From positions 112,503,930 to 112,567,929 of the forward strand of contig CM022948.1 in assembly GCA_012931725.1 (NCBI GenBank): a DNA stretch of 64,000 nt, read 5' to 3'. Below are positions 49,227 through 62,408 of the stretch, piece after piece. The position numbers and the translations under genes are program-made. Positions within the stretch are counted from its first letter, which is position 1; every line of letters begins with the position of its first letter. The notes beneath the pieces were generated by a model. That model was not told the DNA's origin. It saw only the letters and a list, made by a program, of their open reading frames with translations, and ran no database searches. This DNA is from Litsea cubeba (taxonomy: Eukaryota; Streptophyta; Magnoliopsida; Laurales; Lauraceae).

Positions 49227-50400
49227 TCCCAACATATGCACCCCAGCTTCTCCCAACATATCATCATCATTAAAGCCTTGTCCTAACTATGTTGGTGTTG
49301 GCTACATGAATTATGTTTCTCCATTCCTATCTGTCCTAAGCTAAATCCTCTGATGGATTGCACTTCTTTAGATCTGCTCTTACTAGTTCCATCAATGTCC
49401 TCTTCACCCTACACCTTTCCTTAGTGGGCCATCAACTTGCATGCAAAAAATTCCTCAATTGCACTCTTGTCGGGTGCTTTGGACATATCCAAGCCATATC
49501 AAATGAGTCTCTTTTAATTTATCACATAGTAATGCTACCCCTAAATGCTCTTGAAAGTGCCTCATTTTTTAGTTTATATTTCCTAGTTTTACCATACATC
49601 CATCTAAATATTCTCATCTCTGCTACACACATTTTGTGCACATGTTGTTTCCTGACTTGTCAACATTCTGCTCTATAGATCATAGCTAGTGTAATCATTG
49701 TCCTGTAGAAAATTTTCCTTGAATCTTACTAGTATGCGCTAATCACAAAGCATTTCAGAAGCAAATCTCCACTTCAACCATCCCGCTCTTATCCTATACT
49801 CAACATCTTCCACAATTTCTTCATCCTTTCTAATTATCGAGTTGAAGTATTGGAATGAAACTCCTTGTGTATCTCTTGAGCTTTAAGTCTCATAGGAGTC
49901 TAGCTCTTTATACATCCCCACTGAAGTTGCAATTCATATTTTCTTTCTTTGTATGACTTACTTTAAAGCCTTTGGATTCACTATCACTCAAGTTTCATGT
50001 TCACGTTTTCTTTCGATTCATCCACCAATATTTTATCATATCTGCAAACAACATACACCAAGGTACATCTTGAATATGAGCAGTTAACTCATCCATAAGC
50101 AGTGCAAACAGTAAGAGCTTAAAGCTGACCCTTGATGCAAACGTGACGTGTGGTTGTTGGATACTCACTTGTTGCAAGAAGTTTTTACATTCGTTACCCC
50201 TCCCCCATAGATGTCTTTAATGATATCAATATAACCTCTTGGGACACTCATTTATCTAAAATCTAGAAAATCAAATCTCTGTGTACCCTGCTTTAGGCTT
50301 TCTCTCAATCAATGAAGACCATATGAAGATTTTTCCTCTGCTCTTGGTATTTTTTTAGTTAATTGCATAAGTGAGACGATTCTATAGTTGACCTCCTTGG
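49226..50400 (-). mobile_element. RTE-clade LINE, 5'-truncated and decayed
   Basis: Translating the minus strand in shifting frames gives fragments of an RTE reverse transcriptase: an IYGG block, a LFALLMDELT-like block, CMLFADD near 50050, SKGFKVS, EYRIRAGWLKWR and RWMYG. Frameshifts and stops are frequent. The element ends in ATGATGATG next to 49226. Position and order fit one 1.2-kb 5'-truncated copy. Confidence 0.75.
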
Positions 50401-50840
50401 CATGAAAGAGGAGATTTTTGCTGCTCCATGCATTGTGTTTTAATGTGAAGAAATTTTTGTGATTTATGAGTCAGGTTTGGTTGCTCCATGCAATGCTACT
50501 CCATCACATGCGAAAATTGTGTTTAATGAGGGTTGTATTTCATCAGTTAGGCATTTGGCTATTTTTCTGGCTAACTTTTATAGTGAATTTTACTTTGCTG
50601 AAAAAGTAGAGCTTACCAAGCAGATCCCTGATAGACAAGATAATGTTTAGGGTGATGACTATGTTAGTGAGGGGCTTCCTCATACAGGAGTTCGTTTTTC
50701 CATTGTTATGGGAGGTGCATTGAGGAACTCATGTTTTGAAGTTTGCATCATAGAACTTCAGATTAACATTGTTCTCAGTGACTAACCTAGGGAAGGCAGT
50801 GCCTTAATATAAAGTCCTTCACTGGTAGAGTTTGGCGATA

Positions 50841-51106
50841 TACGCCATTTTGTGAATTGTATCAGCCTATAAATCCTTGATTATATACTTTGACGTTGAG
50901 TCTATGCTGGCAAATTAATGGGTCACCTTCAGATCTGCCGTTGCCAAAAAGAGACTGTATTTTCATACTCATGTATACCATTTTGGAAACTGTATCAGCC
51001 TATAAATCCTTGATTGTGTACTTTGGCATTGAATCTATACTGGCCAATTAATGACCCACCTTCAGATGAGCCGTTGCCCAAAAGACTCTGTATTTTCATA
51101 GTTGCC
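50841..51106. repeat. 133-bp tandem duplication
   Basis: Two diverged copies starting CCATTTTG at 50845 and 50978 share GTATCAGCCTATAAATCC, TTGA-T--GTACTTTG, AATTAATG and GACT-TGTATTTTCATA. Confidence 0.8.
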
Positions 51107-52182
51107 ACTTGCCAGATCTATTGTCCAATTTGGATGGTAACAACAATTTTGAGCAAGAGAAATACAGAATTCAGGCCAAATGTTTTGAGGCAGCCACTTG
51201 CTCCACTTTTTAGCAGTTAGCCCATGCCCTTTTGTGAAAATATAGAGAACAACCTGAGAGTTGTGGATAGGTTGCCATTTCTGTAAGTTTGTACATATGT
51301 ATAATTAATGTTGAGAGAGTCCAAACTAAAGGTCTAATTGTTGAGGATGCTGACGGTGTTTGATATGCATTTAGAATTTCCAATTGGCAACAAATGAGAA
51401 AGCATGTGTAGACTTGTTTGGATATAGAAGCATCAAACTATTAGTGTGTATAAGCATCTGGGCCCACAACCATAATTTGAAGCTATGCTCATTGTAGGTA
51501 TGATTTTGAAGATGCTATTCCTACAATGAGTAGGCTTTGATTTGTATTTAACTGAACACTATAACATGATTATGTTGATTCTGCTCCTTGGAATGATACT
51601 GACAGAATGGTGTCGAAGTCTTCACAGCCATTCTCAACACAACAATACTGACAGAATGTTGCCAAACACGTTCTGCACAGCCCATTTTCAGCACAATTCA
51701 TTCCCAGGATAGAAATCTTTTCAGCACATGAATGATGCCAAATAGGCACTCAGTGGCCAATCAGCAGAATGATCCAAAGATTGGTGAACTTGTTTTCCAT
51801 GATCTTACAAGGGTTGGTGCAAGTCTAATGATATACATAAAATACAGCCTCATTAGTGATGTAACACACTTGAGTGGCATGCAACTCCACTATGTCTTAG
51901 TTATGATGTATTGCTTGATGCTCACTATACAATGTGATTTAAATCTGTCACGAGCCCAACTTTGTCAGTGACCCTGCCTGAAGGTTTAACTCTCAGAGTT
52001 GATCATGGAATGTGAAGAATATGCATTTCAACATTTGATAATATAAATTGTAAATATATCTGTATATTTTTTTAATCTGTATTCTTTTGGTTTCGTATAA
52101 ACTATATGCCTTTAGTGAATTTGTTAATTTATTGTTGCAGCTGCATTCAGATAGCGTTCTAGGCAGACAGGTTTCTAGTATC

Positions 52183-52696
52183 ATGGGAACCAATGGCTCT
52201 GAAGACCCGCTGAAAGGAATGGACTGGAAAACTGTTGCTGGTGAGGTTCCTAGTAGGTCTGGTGAGCCAGTTGTTAAAAAGCGTCTTCCAAGAAGGATCA
52301 GGCAAATTCCAGAGTACTATTTTCTCCCACGACGATCTCTACCTTCTGCCATAGCTTTTTATGGGGCAATTTGTGCTGCTGGAGTTGGTGCAGGGATGTT
52401 GGTGGAAATTTGGATAAACAAAAAAATTCAAGGTGTGCTGCATATTATCACTGTCACAACAAGATTTACCCATGACCAATAATTAAAATAAGTTAATCAA
52501 GAGAAAAGCCAATTATAACCTTCTTCTTTCTTTTTTTTGCGATAAAAGCCAATTATAACCTTATCCCATTTTTCACATAGCAGTAATTAATTCTTCGTTG
52601 CTTTTATATGTTAGAGTTGCAATCTGAACAGAGTTTTATGATCACTTGCATTGCATTGCAGAGGATGGCGGCATCATTTGGGAGCGGGATAAATAA
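52183..52696 (+). CDS. 94-aa single-pass membrane protein of unknown function
   Basis: Two coding exons, 52183-52432 and 52662-52696, joined at GT-AG with matching phase. The start ATG follows an acceptor (GTTGCAG at about 52140), implying a spliced 5' UTR. The hydrophilic N-terminus contains PLKGMDWKTV; then comes a basic, proline-containing stretch (KKRLPRRIRQIPEYYFLPRR), one transmembrane segment at about residues 54-77 (AIAFYGAICAAGVGAGMLVE), and a short charged tail ending GGIIWERDK. It resembles a conserved small plant protein I cannot name; the compact conserved layout with a splice before the last eleven codons supports a real gene. Sub-cellular site unknown; a short single-pass protein of this kind could sit in mitochondrial, ER or plastid membranes. 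Confidence 0.8.
52504..52562 (-). mobile_element. Tail-only SINE insertion with 19-bp target duplication
   Basis: AAAAGCCAATTATAACCTT occurs at 52504-52522 and 52544-52562. The 21 bases between them, read on the minus strand, are ATCGC followed by an A-rich tail, matching the very 3' end (GATAGC then A-run) of the SINE at 10453-10624. It lies in the intron of the 94-aa protein gene. Confidence 0.65.
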
Positions 52697-55239
52697 ACAA
52701 AGATTGGCATTGGAGTTGGACTCGTTTTGTTTTCATCAGATGCAGATAGCCCATCAGAATTGTAGGCTTAATTGTTTTCATAACTTTATATGAAACATCC
52801 ATTCAGGTTCCGGCATGTTTTTTTCTCAGAAGTTTCGGGTATGTGCCAATTTCATCATATCTGATTTCGTTATTTTGAATTTTGAATAGAACTTTTTGTC
52901 AAGATTGGAATCAATCAAGCATGACTCATGATTTTCTACAGAAACCTCTCTCTTTCAATTTAATTGTATAAGAAAAAAAGTGAAGCATGGGACACCTTCA
53001 GCTTGCTGATTATGTTTTTGAATGTTCTGTGGAGGTTATTCAGTAGTCTTTGTCAACAGAAACTAGTCAAAACAAAGTGATATGCACCCATAGACCCATC
53101 ACGTGTTAATGTTTTTCTACACATTCCATCCATCCGAGTGTAAAACTCTAGTTGGAATGAAATTTAGCCAGTTCCTACGCAGTTAATTTGTTTAATGAGT
53201 GGGCTCGTTCAAGAAAAGGTGGGTCCCATAATCCCATATTAGGTTACATCAAATGGCTAGCAGCGGTGTTACTGAGGGCAGCACAAATTCACTTCTCCAT
53301 TTTGATTAGGCTTGCCATTTATACTCTTGAGAAATTATATTATACTGGCAATAGCGAAACTGGGATTTTCGTTTGGATGGTGCTGTATATGGTTGAGTAA
53401 AGAACTTAAATAATAAAATCAAATCTTTTAAGATCTTATTTAAGGGATTTTCATTTGGGTGCAGCATGTCAAGAAGGTCTATTCTAAGACATCCGTTACA
53501 GTTGATTTGTTTTAGTGACCGGACATGATGCAAATTTATCAGGAATATAGAATTTCACAATAAAGAGAAATAAAGGCCAGAATTTTCGATGAATCAAACC
53601 TGAAAGGAATACCACAATAGAGAAGCAACAGGAAAATCTTCAGAAGATTTCAATTATACGGATGGCTAGTGGGCACTATTTGAATGGCTAGGACCTTTCT
53701 ATCAAAACCGAATATGAGAAACATGGAAAATTGAAGGTGAAATCCACATGATGTTTGGTTTTGATTAATGTTAGACCATATTGTTATGTATCATATAGAC
53801 CATAAATTTTGCTAACAATTATATAATGCTTTTGATTGCCTAATGAAAAATTGGATATGAATAGAAAACAATGAGCTGAGAGGTAAGATGGACATTGAGA
53901 CTGATATTTAGGCCTTCTGCTCATTAATTTTACAATCCAATTTCTTTTGGCTACTACTTGCAAAGTTTTAGCCTTCCGTTGGACCCCTAGTGGGCCATGT
54001 AAGAGTCATCATTTCGTCACCAACAACTTTTTTCTTGATATGCTATCAAGACTTTGTATGGACAACAAAAGTGAAAAAATAATTCAAACTGCAGGCCCCA
54101 CCATGGATAGGCCAAACTTGACCATGTTCCTTTTTCTTTTTGTTTGTTAACTATCAGTCATGAGCCCCAACTCACATGCAGCAACTGCACATCGCAATGG
54201 GGGCAAAATGTCAGTGGCCTATGTTGGTCATTGTTGTTGCTCTTCAATTCAAGAGTTGGGCCCCACCATGCAGAAAAAAACAAAACTAGGACATTTTGTT
54301 GTTAAGAACCAAACATGGGGACATGGTCAGCCTTTTTTTTTTTTTTTACTGCCTAAACTGATCGTGACTATTCTTTCAATCGACTGAATGAATGCATAAA
54401 AACCATATAATGGCTTAGAAAGCTTTAAACAAGTTGGTATCCACAGTTTGGGTCAATCTTCAGCTAAAAAAAGGCTGACAAGGTCTAATCCAAGATGGGC
54501 CTACCTCATGAGCGGTCCCCAGCACTAGTAAGCCTGGCCCTGCTACTTTCTAGTTTCTAGGCCGGTGCTAATGTACTCGATTTTGCTTTTACTGTACTAT
54601 AAACGCCATCTCATTTCAATGCTCGATTTCATTAATGGGCCCGATTTGCAGATCGTGGGCCATCCCTAACACCCTTTAAAGTGACGAAAGTTGAGATATT
54701 TTTCAACACATTCTCCACATTAGGAAAAATGACAAAAATGCCCATATTTATGGGGTTTTTTTTAAAAAAATTTATTTATGTGATATCGCACAAAAGTCTT
54801 TCTTTTGTTTATTTTAAAAAAGGAACATATCCCTCCCATATGGTACTGTTTATAATTTTTATGCGATATTATACAATTAAGAGCATTTTAGTCTATAAAA
54901 ACTAAATCAGTACCTGTGGGCAAATATCCAAAATTTAGCAAGCAAAATAAAAAGGGGCATTTGGTGAAAGGTCCCTCAACAGTACCTTTTATACCCTGTG
55001 GTCCGGGTCATTTTTTCATAAAGGCAGCGGTCCCCTTTTAACATTTAACGAGTCAAAAAGACACAAATGCCCTCTCTTTATATACTCTATACGTCACCAA
55101 ACATGCATTGCTTCAAAATATTCCGTCATACACTCCGAAATTTAAGCAAAATAAAGATTCTGAAATCAAAGATGAAGGAAACTGCAGAAAGAATCAAGAT
55201 CAACTCATCAGTGACCTCAAACAATCAAATCATCTTGAC
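52697..55239. other. Intergenic region without recognisable gene
   Basis: Open frames at about 53188-53400 and 53947-54387 have no family motifs or splice context. No element ends were found. Confidence 0.5.
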
Positions 55240-56860
55240 TTAAACTTAATTGAGTTTGACATAAGTTTATCTAAGTTTTGGTTTGAATTTATCTGAGCTT
55301 GATATGAAATTATTTGACTATGACATGTATTTATCTAAGCTTTATATAAAGTTATCTTAGTCTATGATCAATTAAATAGGACTTTAAATGAATTTATCTG
55401 TATATTACATTATTTTTCTGAGTTTGATTTCAATTTAATTACGTTTGTTATTAATTAAACAAGGTTTCAAATGAATTTATGTGACTTTGAAACGATTTTC
55501 TCTGAGTTTTTATTAAGTTGATCTGAGTTTCTTATGAAATAATGAGTTTGGTATGAAATTAACTGAATTTCACAAGATTTTATTTGACTTTAAAATGTAT
55601 TCAACTTGGTTTTAAATGAGTTTTTTTGAGTTTGCTGTGAATTTATCTAAGTTCTGTATGTGTTATCTGACTTTGGCATAATGTTATTTGACTTTGACAT
55701 GATGTTATCTGTGTTTGATATGAATTTATCTAAGTTTGATATGAACTTATTTGTATTTGCTTTGAATTAATCTTAGTTTGATACGAATTAAGTGAATTTA
55801 TCTGAGTTTGCTGTGACTTTATATAACTTTGATGTATGTGTTATCTGAGTTTTGTATGTGTTATCTGACTTTGGCATAATGTTATTTGACTTTTTGCATG
55901 ATGTTATCTGTGTTTGGTATGAATTTATCTAAGTTTGATATGAATTTATTTGTGTTCGCTTTGAATTAATATGAGTTTGATACGAATTAAGTGAATATAT
56001 CTGAGTTTGCTGTGAATTTATCTAACTTTGATGTATGTGTTATCTGACTTTGGCATAATGTTATTTGACTTTGGCATGATGTTATCTGTGTTTTGTATGA
56101 ATTTATCTAAATTTGATATGAATTTATTTGTGTTTGCTTTGAATTAATCTGAGTTAATACGAATTAAGTGAGTTTATCTGAGTTTGTTGTGAATTTATCT
56201 AACTTTGATGTGAACTTATTTGATTATGACATGAGTTTTTTTTATTTTGCTGTGAATTTTTCTAAGTTTTGTATGTGTTATATGACTTTGGCATGATGTT
56301 ATATGACTTTGGCATGATGTTATCTGTATTTGGTACGAATTTATCTAAGTTTGATATGAATTTATTTGTATTTGTTTTGAATTAATCTGAGTTTGATATG
56401 AATTAAAGTGAATTTATCTGAGTTTGCCGTGAAATTATCTAACTTTGATGTGAACTTATTTAACTTTGGCATGAGTTTTTATGAGTTGTTAAATGAGTTT
56501 GCTATGAATTTATCTAAGTTTTAAAGTGTTATATGACTTTGGCATGATGTTATCTATGTTTGGTATAAATTTATCTAAGTTTGATATAAATTTATTTGTG
56601 TTTGCTTTGAATTTATCTGAGTTTGATACGAATTAAGTGAATTTATCTGAGTTTCCTGCGAATTTATCTAACTTTGATTTGAACTTATTTGACTTTGGCA
56701 TGAGTTTATTTGAGTTTATATGAATTTATCTGTGTTTGATATCACAACCAATTTGAAAACAAGTTATGTCACTTCGATATGAGATTATCTAACTAGATTT
56801 GGTTTTGTTTGATTAGATTTAGTTTAAATTTATCTAACTTTGATAAAAATTTATCTGAAT
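55240..56860. repeat. Degenerate minisatellite of about 24-bp units with higher-order repeats
   Basis: About 1.6 kb made of variants of a GAATTTATCTGAGTTTGATAT-like unit. Superimposed is a longer period: the phrase ACGAATTAAGTGA or its variant recurs at 55783, 55982, 56159, 56398 and 56628 (spacings 199, 177, 239, 230 bp), each within the same ordered set of unit variants. Stop codons occur in all frames, so it is not coding. Confidence 0.9.
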
Positions 56861-57114
56861 CTAGCAACCTACCCCATGTGACTTATGCAATCTATTGTTC
56901 AAGTAATTTTTTAAGTTTTATTCTTTAGCTCTTCATTTCTATTAAAACAGTGTCTTCTATCAATGTGCTATTCCAATATCGAGAAAGAGAGACTTTCCTC
57001 AAGGCTGTTATAGGACTAGCCATGAGGATTATGAAATAGTTCACTTGCCATGGTCCAAGACCCAACCCGTTACAGGTGGTAAGGACCTTGTAAAAATAAT
57101 CTGTGAAAGACAGT

Positions 57115-57276
57115 GATGTCACATGCTTAGGGACCACATACCCATTTAAATAGTTAGAAGGGCAAATAAGTCATAAAAAATCTGATGTCATATGCTTAGG
57201 GACCACACACCCATTTAAATGGTTAGAAGGGCAAATATGTCATAAAAAATATGATGTCACATGCTTAGGGACCACC
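57115..57276. repeat. 69-bp tandem repeat, 2.3 copies
   Basis: GATGTCA-ATGCTTAGGGACCAC begins at 57115, 57184 and 57253, an exact 69-bp period with only a few substitutions. Confidence 0.95.
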
Positions 57277-60200
57277 GCCTGAATTAATTCCATGCGCAAG
57301 GGACTCTAAGCCTTAAACAATAATGCTATGTCCTAGAGACTTTATAGCCCAATAATGAGGGATCTGTTCCTAATTTACCCAAATAAAAAATCCATCTACA
57401 ACCACCTGCATGCAAACCCCCCGGCAGTTTTTCTTTCTTTCGTTTTTGGTCTATTGCATTTGTACAGTAGAACTGTAGACGTGCTATAAAAAGGCAAGGC
57501 AGTCATCTATGGCAACTGGCAAGGCACTGCCCCCCTGACTATTAAGGAAGGAAAGGGGAAGTTTGTAATAAAGCTTAAATGGTGGGGTAGGTGTTGAATG
57601 AAATGAAAGTGGGGACTTCAATATGTTTAGGTTGTTTTTGAGGGGATTGGATTGAATGGGAAAAAGGGCACAAAAGAGTCATGTATCACCAGTAACTTTT
57701 ACATTGTGTGGAGACTGACTGTAAAATAATGCTAATATTTAATACTATAATTATTCATAACCATACCCCCTACAATCTCTTATTATGGGATCCATTGTTT
57801 GAATCTAAAGACACTCCAGGAGGCAGGAAGCAGGAGCCAATGAGCCATTCCACGGCACCCGAGAGTGTTGTATGGAGTGGGCCCCCCCCCACTTAGAAAA
57901 TTGATACATTCAGGAATCAGGAGTCACGACTGACCACTAAAAAATTGTACTAGGTCTTTCCAGGAATTCCCCCATTGGCAGCTAGGGACCCACTTGTTAG
58001 TGTATATTGTTTTTGTATGGCGTGGTGACGCAATTGATATCGATGGGATTCCGATTCCCAAACGTGTTGGGTGGGTTCTATTGCCCCCATCCAGCCATTT
58101 ACCCAAAAAAAAAGAAAAGAAGATATCCGGCAGAGACGAGGCAAGTCATGCTTGGTTCAAAAGATCAAGAATAAGGTAGGTGCTCTACTAATTTTCGCCC
58201 TACATGAAAGAGAATGTTAATTAGCTTTTTCTATTCATAAATTAGGTTAATCTATCAACCTACGGTCATCCTTGGTCCAGTGACGGACCTATATGTTACG
58301 AGTAGGTGCAACCGTATCTGCGAGATTCGAGATTTTTTTTAACTAACACCTTAAAAGTTTTTATTTTATTATTAAACTTCTTAACTTAATCATTCTCCAC
58401 ACCACCCAAATAAAAATTTCGATCCACCATTACTCGGCCTGCGTATGTTTCACGCGTGAGTATGCTTCTTCCGACGTCCTTTGAGCCATCCGAGTATGCC
58501 TTCGGTGAAAAGTTAGGATCCTTTTTAGCAAAAAGAGAGGACCAAAGTATGGAGTACTTGTAGTAGTGGGTAGCTCTCATTTTAAACTGTGGATGTTTTT
58601 CCTTAATAGAGACTTTAATCTAACTTTCAGAGAGAAAATCCAAATGGAAATCATTACCTAAATATATGAATTCATTTCAGCAAAAAATATATGAATTCAT
58701 TTAGTTTTTAAAAACTTTCATTTGATGCGTCATTTAGGGCCTATTTGTTTCCTATAATTAAATTCTTAGGAGTTTCAAAACTTTATATTTTTGTAGGTGT
58801 TTAAAAATAAAAAAATCAAAGGCAAATATGAAAAAAAATGATTATCAAATAACCTCTCTTTCAATAAAAACTGAATAAAGGGAGATAAAGAAATAAACAT
58901 TCAGCCAGCACCTAAGTAATTCAAATTATAGAAAAGTCAAGCTCCATCTCCTTCACCCTTCAATTAACATATGGGTATGTTTGTCCGACGATGCTTTGAT
59001 TTTATATGTAACCCCTTTTCTGGCTATTGGTGCAACGAATTTTTCTTATAAAATAGAAAAACAAAAATGATCCAATTTTTGTTGATAAAGAGGATTTTGA
59101 TTTTTCATATGAGGGGTAAGAATGTAAGATTACTCTCCATCACCGAATGAAAATCCGGCCTAGAGTGAAATTCTCTCAATGTAGTTTTATGAATTCTCTT
59201 ATAAAGTAGAATTTCGATTTCCCCCATTAAGGTCGATTCCCCTGAACCTTGCTAATGATACCTGATGAATGTGCCCATATTGCTTTCTCACATGAGCATC
59301 GATGCATCATGCAGACGCTATTGTCAGGCCGTATGTTCAGTTCTATACTGACTACAGTATATTGTGGTGGTGTGTTATTTTCTTGATAGCAATCGTAGGA
59401 CAAAGAGAATCCATAGGAATCAGTATCTTTGAGTGGGGGTTGGATTTTCTGAGCATCTCATAAGCCCATCCAGGGTGGAAGGCTAAGGTCCTGAACATGG
59501 ATTTATAGTATGAGAAGAAAAGAAACGCATAGTGTCCAGATGCCTCCCCCACAACTCTTTTTATCCGATAGGCCCATAAGGGACCCACCAACAATCAATT
59601 TCTAAGAAGTATAACTGATTCTTGCTGGACCCACTAAGTGAATGGATGGATCTTTCTAATGCCTACACATGTGCAAGAATAATCCCATTGATCAAATCAC
59701 CTAACTGTAGCTTTCCCTTGCCTTTATTGTTTTTTTAATTGCATTATTGGAAGATAAAGTTGTGTGAGGATTTCATTTCCTCTCATCTCATCCCATATCA
59801 TCTGCTGAAATAATTTAGGAGAAAGTGGTAGCTTGGAGTTGACTGGCACTTGGCCTTAGCCTTGATTGATGTGGTGTGATGTTGGGATGAGCTGTCCTCT
59901 TTCTCTCTCTTTCTCCTCCTCCCATGGCATTAGATGCTTATCTGACTCTCACCTGCCCTGTCTGCCTGGCTGATCTGCTCCAGTACAAAACACCATGAAA
60001 ACCACATTACTCTTGAACAGGGTGGTTACTTTTTTCTCTTTTTTCAGGAATGCTTGGCTGTGGTACATTCACTCACCCAATTTTCAGTGATGATGACCAA
60101 AACCGATCGTCTGGGTGAGCCCCATTGTGAACGATTGAACAGTAGAATCCTCCGGTATGGAAAAATAAATTCCCATCAACTTTAAATCCATTAATTTGTC

Positions 60201-62369
60201 TCTTTCCAAGACATAACTTAGAATTCCTTCCACTCATTGCTATTACTTTGGCATGTGGCAAAATCTAAATCACTAGGCACATTTGCTTGGATGGTATTGA
60301 ATTTCTAAAAATCTCAAGAAATGTATTAAAAAAGGGTTTAAATAAGAAGGGCAAAGGTGAAGATCCATGAACCACTATCAAATACTCTCACAAAGAAAAG
60401 GATTGAGGGGAAATACAAAAATAATATGTAATCATAGATGACTCTTTAAAATATAATTTTAAAAAAATTAAAGGTTCCATCTACATTTACACCTTATACC
60501 TTCACTCCTCACCTCTGATGATCTCCTTGGAAGCTCATTTTAGTACCACTCAGGAAAACTTCTTTGGTCTGCCCTTGGAATTCATATTACCTCGAAGCAT
60601 ATTATTCCACCATAATTCTATCTCTAAGCAAAATCATATTCACAGTGAAATCAGTCACATCTAAAATTGTGATCGGACTCCTTCTATTTTCTTTCTTAAA
60701 CTAAAGACATAAGACCCCTTGGACAGTGATTTTGAGTGGTCTATACTTCATATATAGACTGGAATAATGGATATTTAGCAATTAGCTCAGATAATTCTCT
60801 GAGTCTTGCCCTGATCAGAAGAACCAGACTTGACATTAACCATCAAAATATCAAGGAACCATTGAACTGCATGCATGGAATGGGTGCATGAGGACGGACG
60901 GTGAGAACTCAGTCAGATGCAATTACATTGGAATTTATTTTCTCCACCTTTCTGGGTGAGGACTCTAGGGTTCTCTATTATCATTGGAAGGAGGTAAAAA
61001 GGAGGAGGAGGAGCTGAAGTGGGAGAAAATGACTAAATGAGGGCACAGTGTTGGGTTGTTGTCATGGTTGTTTCATATGAAATGTGTTTGTGGGTGGGAT
61101 TCCATCTATTAAGGAAAGAAGTGAAGGATTGTCTGGCTTTAGACTGGAAAGAAGAAAAAGAGGGCAACTATGGAGCATTAGAAAGGTCTTATTTTTTTTA
61201 CAGCTTCTTGTCCTCTATTGTAGAATAGAATGGCCTGTCTATATCCACTACGTACAGCCAGAAACAGGGATGAGTGGTCGTGCTTAGACCATTTATCAGG
61301 GAGAGAGAAAGATTGGTGGTAGAGTTTATATAACTCTCCTCGAGGGTATGATGGAACTATGGAAGTTACTCATATCTATACGACTATATGCACCCTTTCT
61401 TACAAATGCATCATATAACGTCATACCACATTGTGAAATCCGAGATCTAGTAAAAAAAAAATCTAACTTTGGGTTTAACCATGTAAGAAAAATATTCATC
61501 TGCGCGGTGTGATTGTGCACTGCATTTGAAACGCACTTCTACTGTAGCATGTGAGAATCAAAGGTAGGTCTACATTTGGGATGGTCCATGTGACAAAAAT
61601 ATGATTAATAGTGGCTGACAGCATGACCTTTAGCGGCATGAAGAAACCGCGCAAGAGATCAAATTGTCACTAATATATCTTAGGAAGGTTTGTTTAGAAG
61701 CTAATATGATAGTTTTTACCGCAGGAAAAAAAAAAAAACTCCTTTCAACAAGCAATTAGAGATCAATTCCTGTTACACCGCTGATGGTGAGAAACTTGGG
61801 TGTGTGGGTACTTCTTTAAAAATGAAAATTATAATAGTACGTGACTGAGTACATAATTAAATAGGCTCAGAGAGTTTGGTCCTTTTGCATTTTTACCAAG
61901 ATCTTGGCCGCTATAGTTTTATCTCATTGATCTGTAATGGGCTTCATGTTTCCTACAGTTCTACTCAAGGCGAATTTTTATAATTTAATAACGAAATTGT
62001 AAATTAATCAAACTTGAGATCGGAACCCATCATATATATATATATATATCAATGGCAAAATATATTAGATTGCATTGAAATCAGGCAAAAGATTACATTA
62101 AACTCTTACTCTTCTTTTGCAAGATTGAAAAGAATATTTCGTATTCATCTGAGTGATCCATAATTATGGATTATCTCAATCTACTCATCCTGAATGAGGA
62201 TGATTAACACGAAACAAACACGATTTGCAAATTGAGTGGTCCAGAATCCAGATCCTGTCTTTTCCCGTACATATCTAATAAAAAAGCTTAACAGGTTGAT
62301 TGTCTATTAACGCCCTATTGAACACCTAAAAATGTTCAATAAAACCTCTTGTTTATTGTAGGACCACTT

Positions 62370-62408
<39 letters not shown>

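Noticed and set aside
57477..57560. TATA-like CTATAAAAAGG followed by GGCAAGGCAGT/GGCAAGGCACT repeats, considered as a promoter or microRNA locus
   Set aside because: No downstream coding exon and no recognisable mature microRNA sequence or convincing hairpin.
58735..59162. Possible MITE with ends TAGGGCCTATTTGTTTCC and an inverted TAGGCCGGATTTTCATTC
   Set aside because: Only about half of the end positions match and no target duplication is visible.
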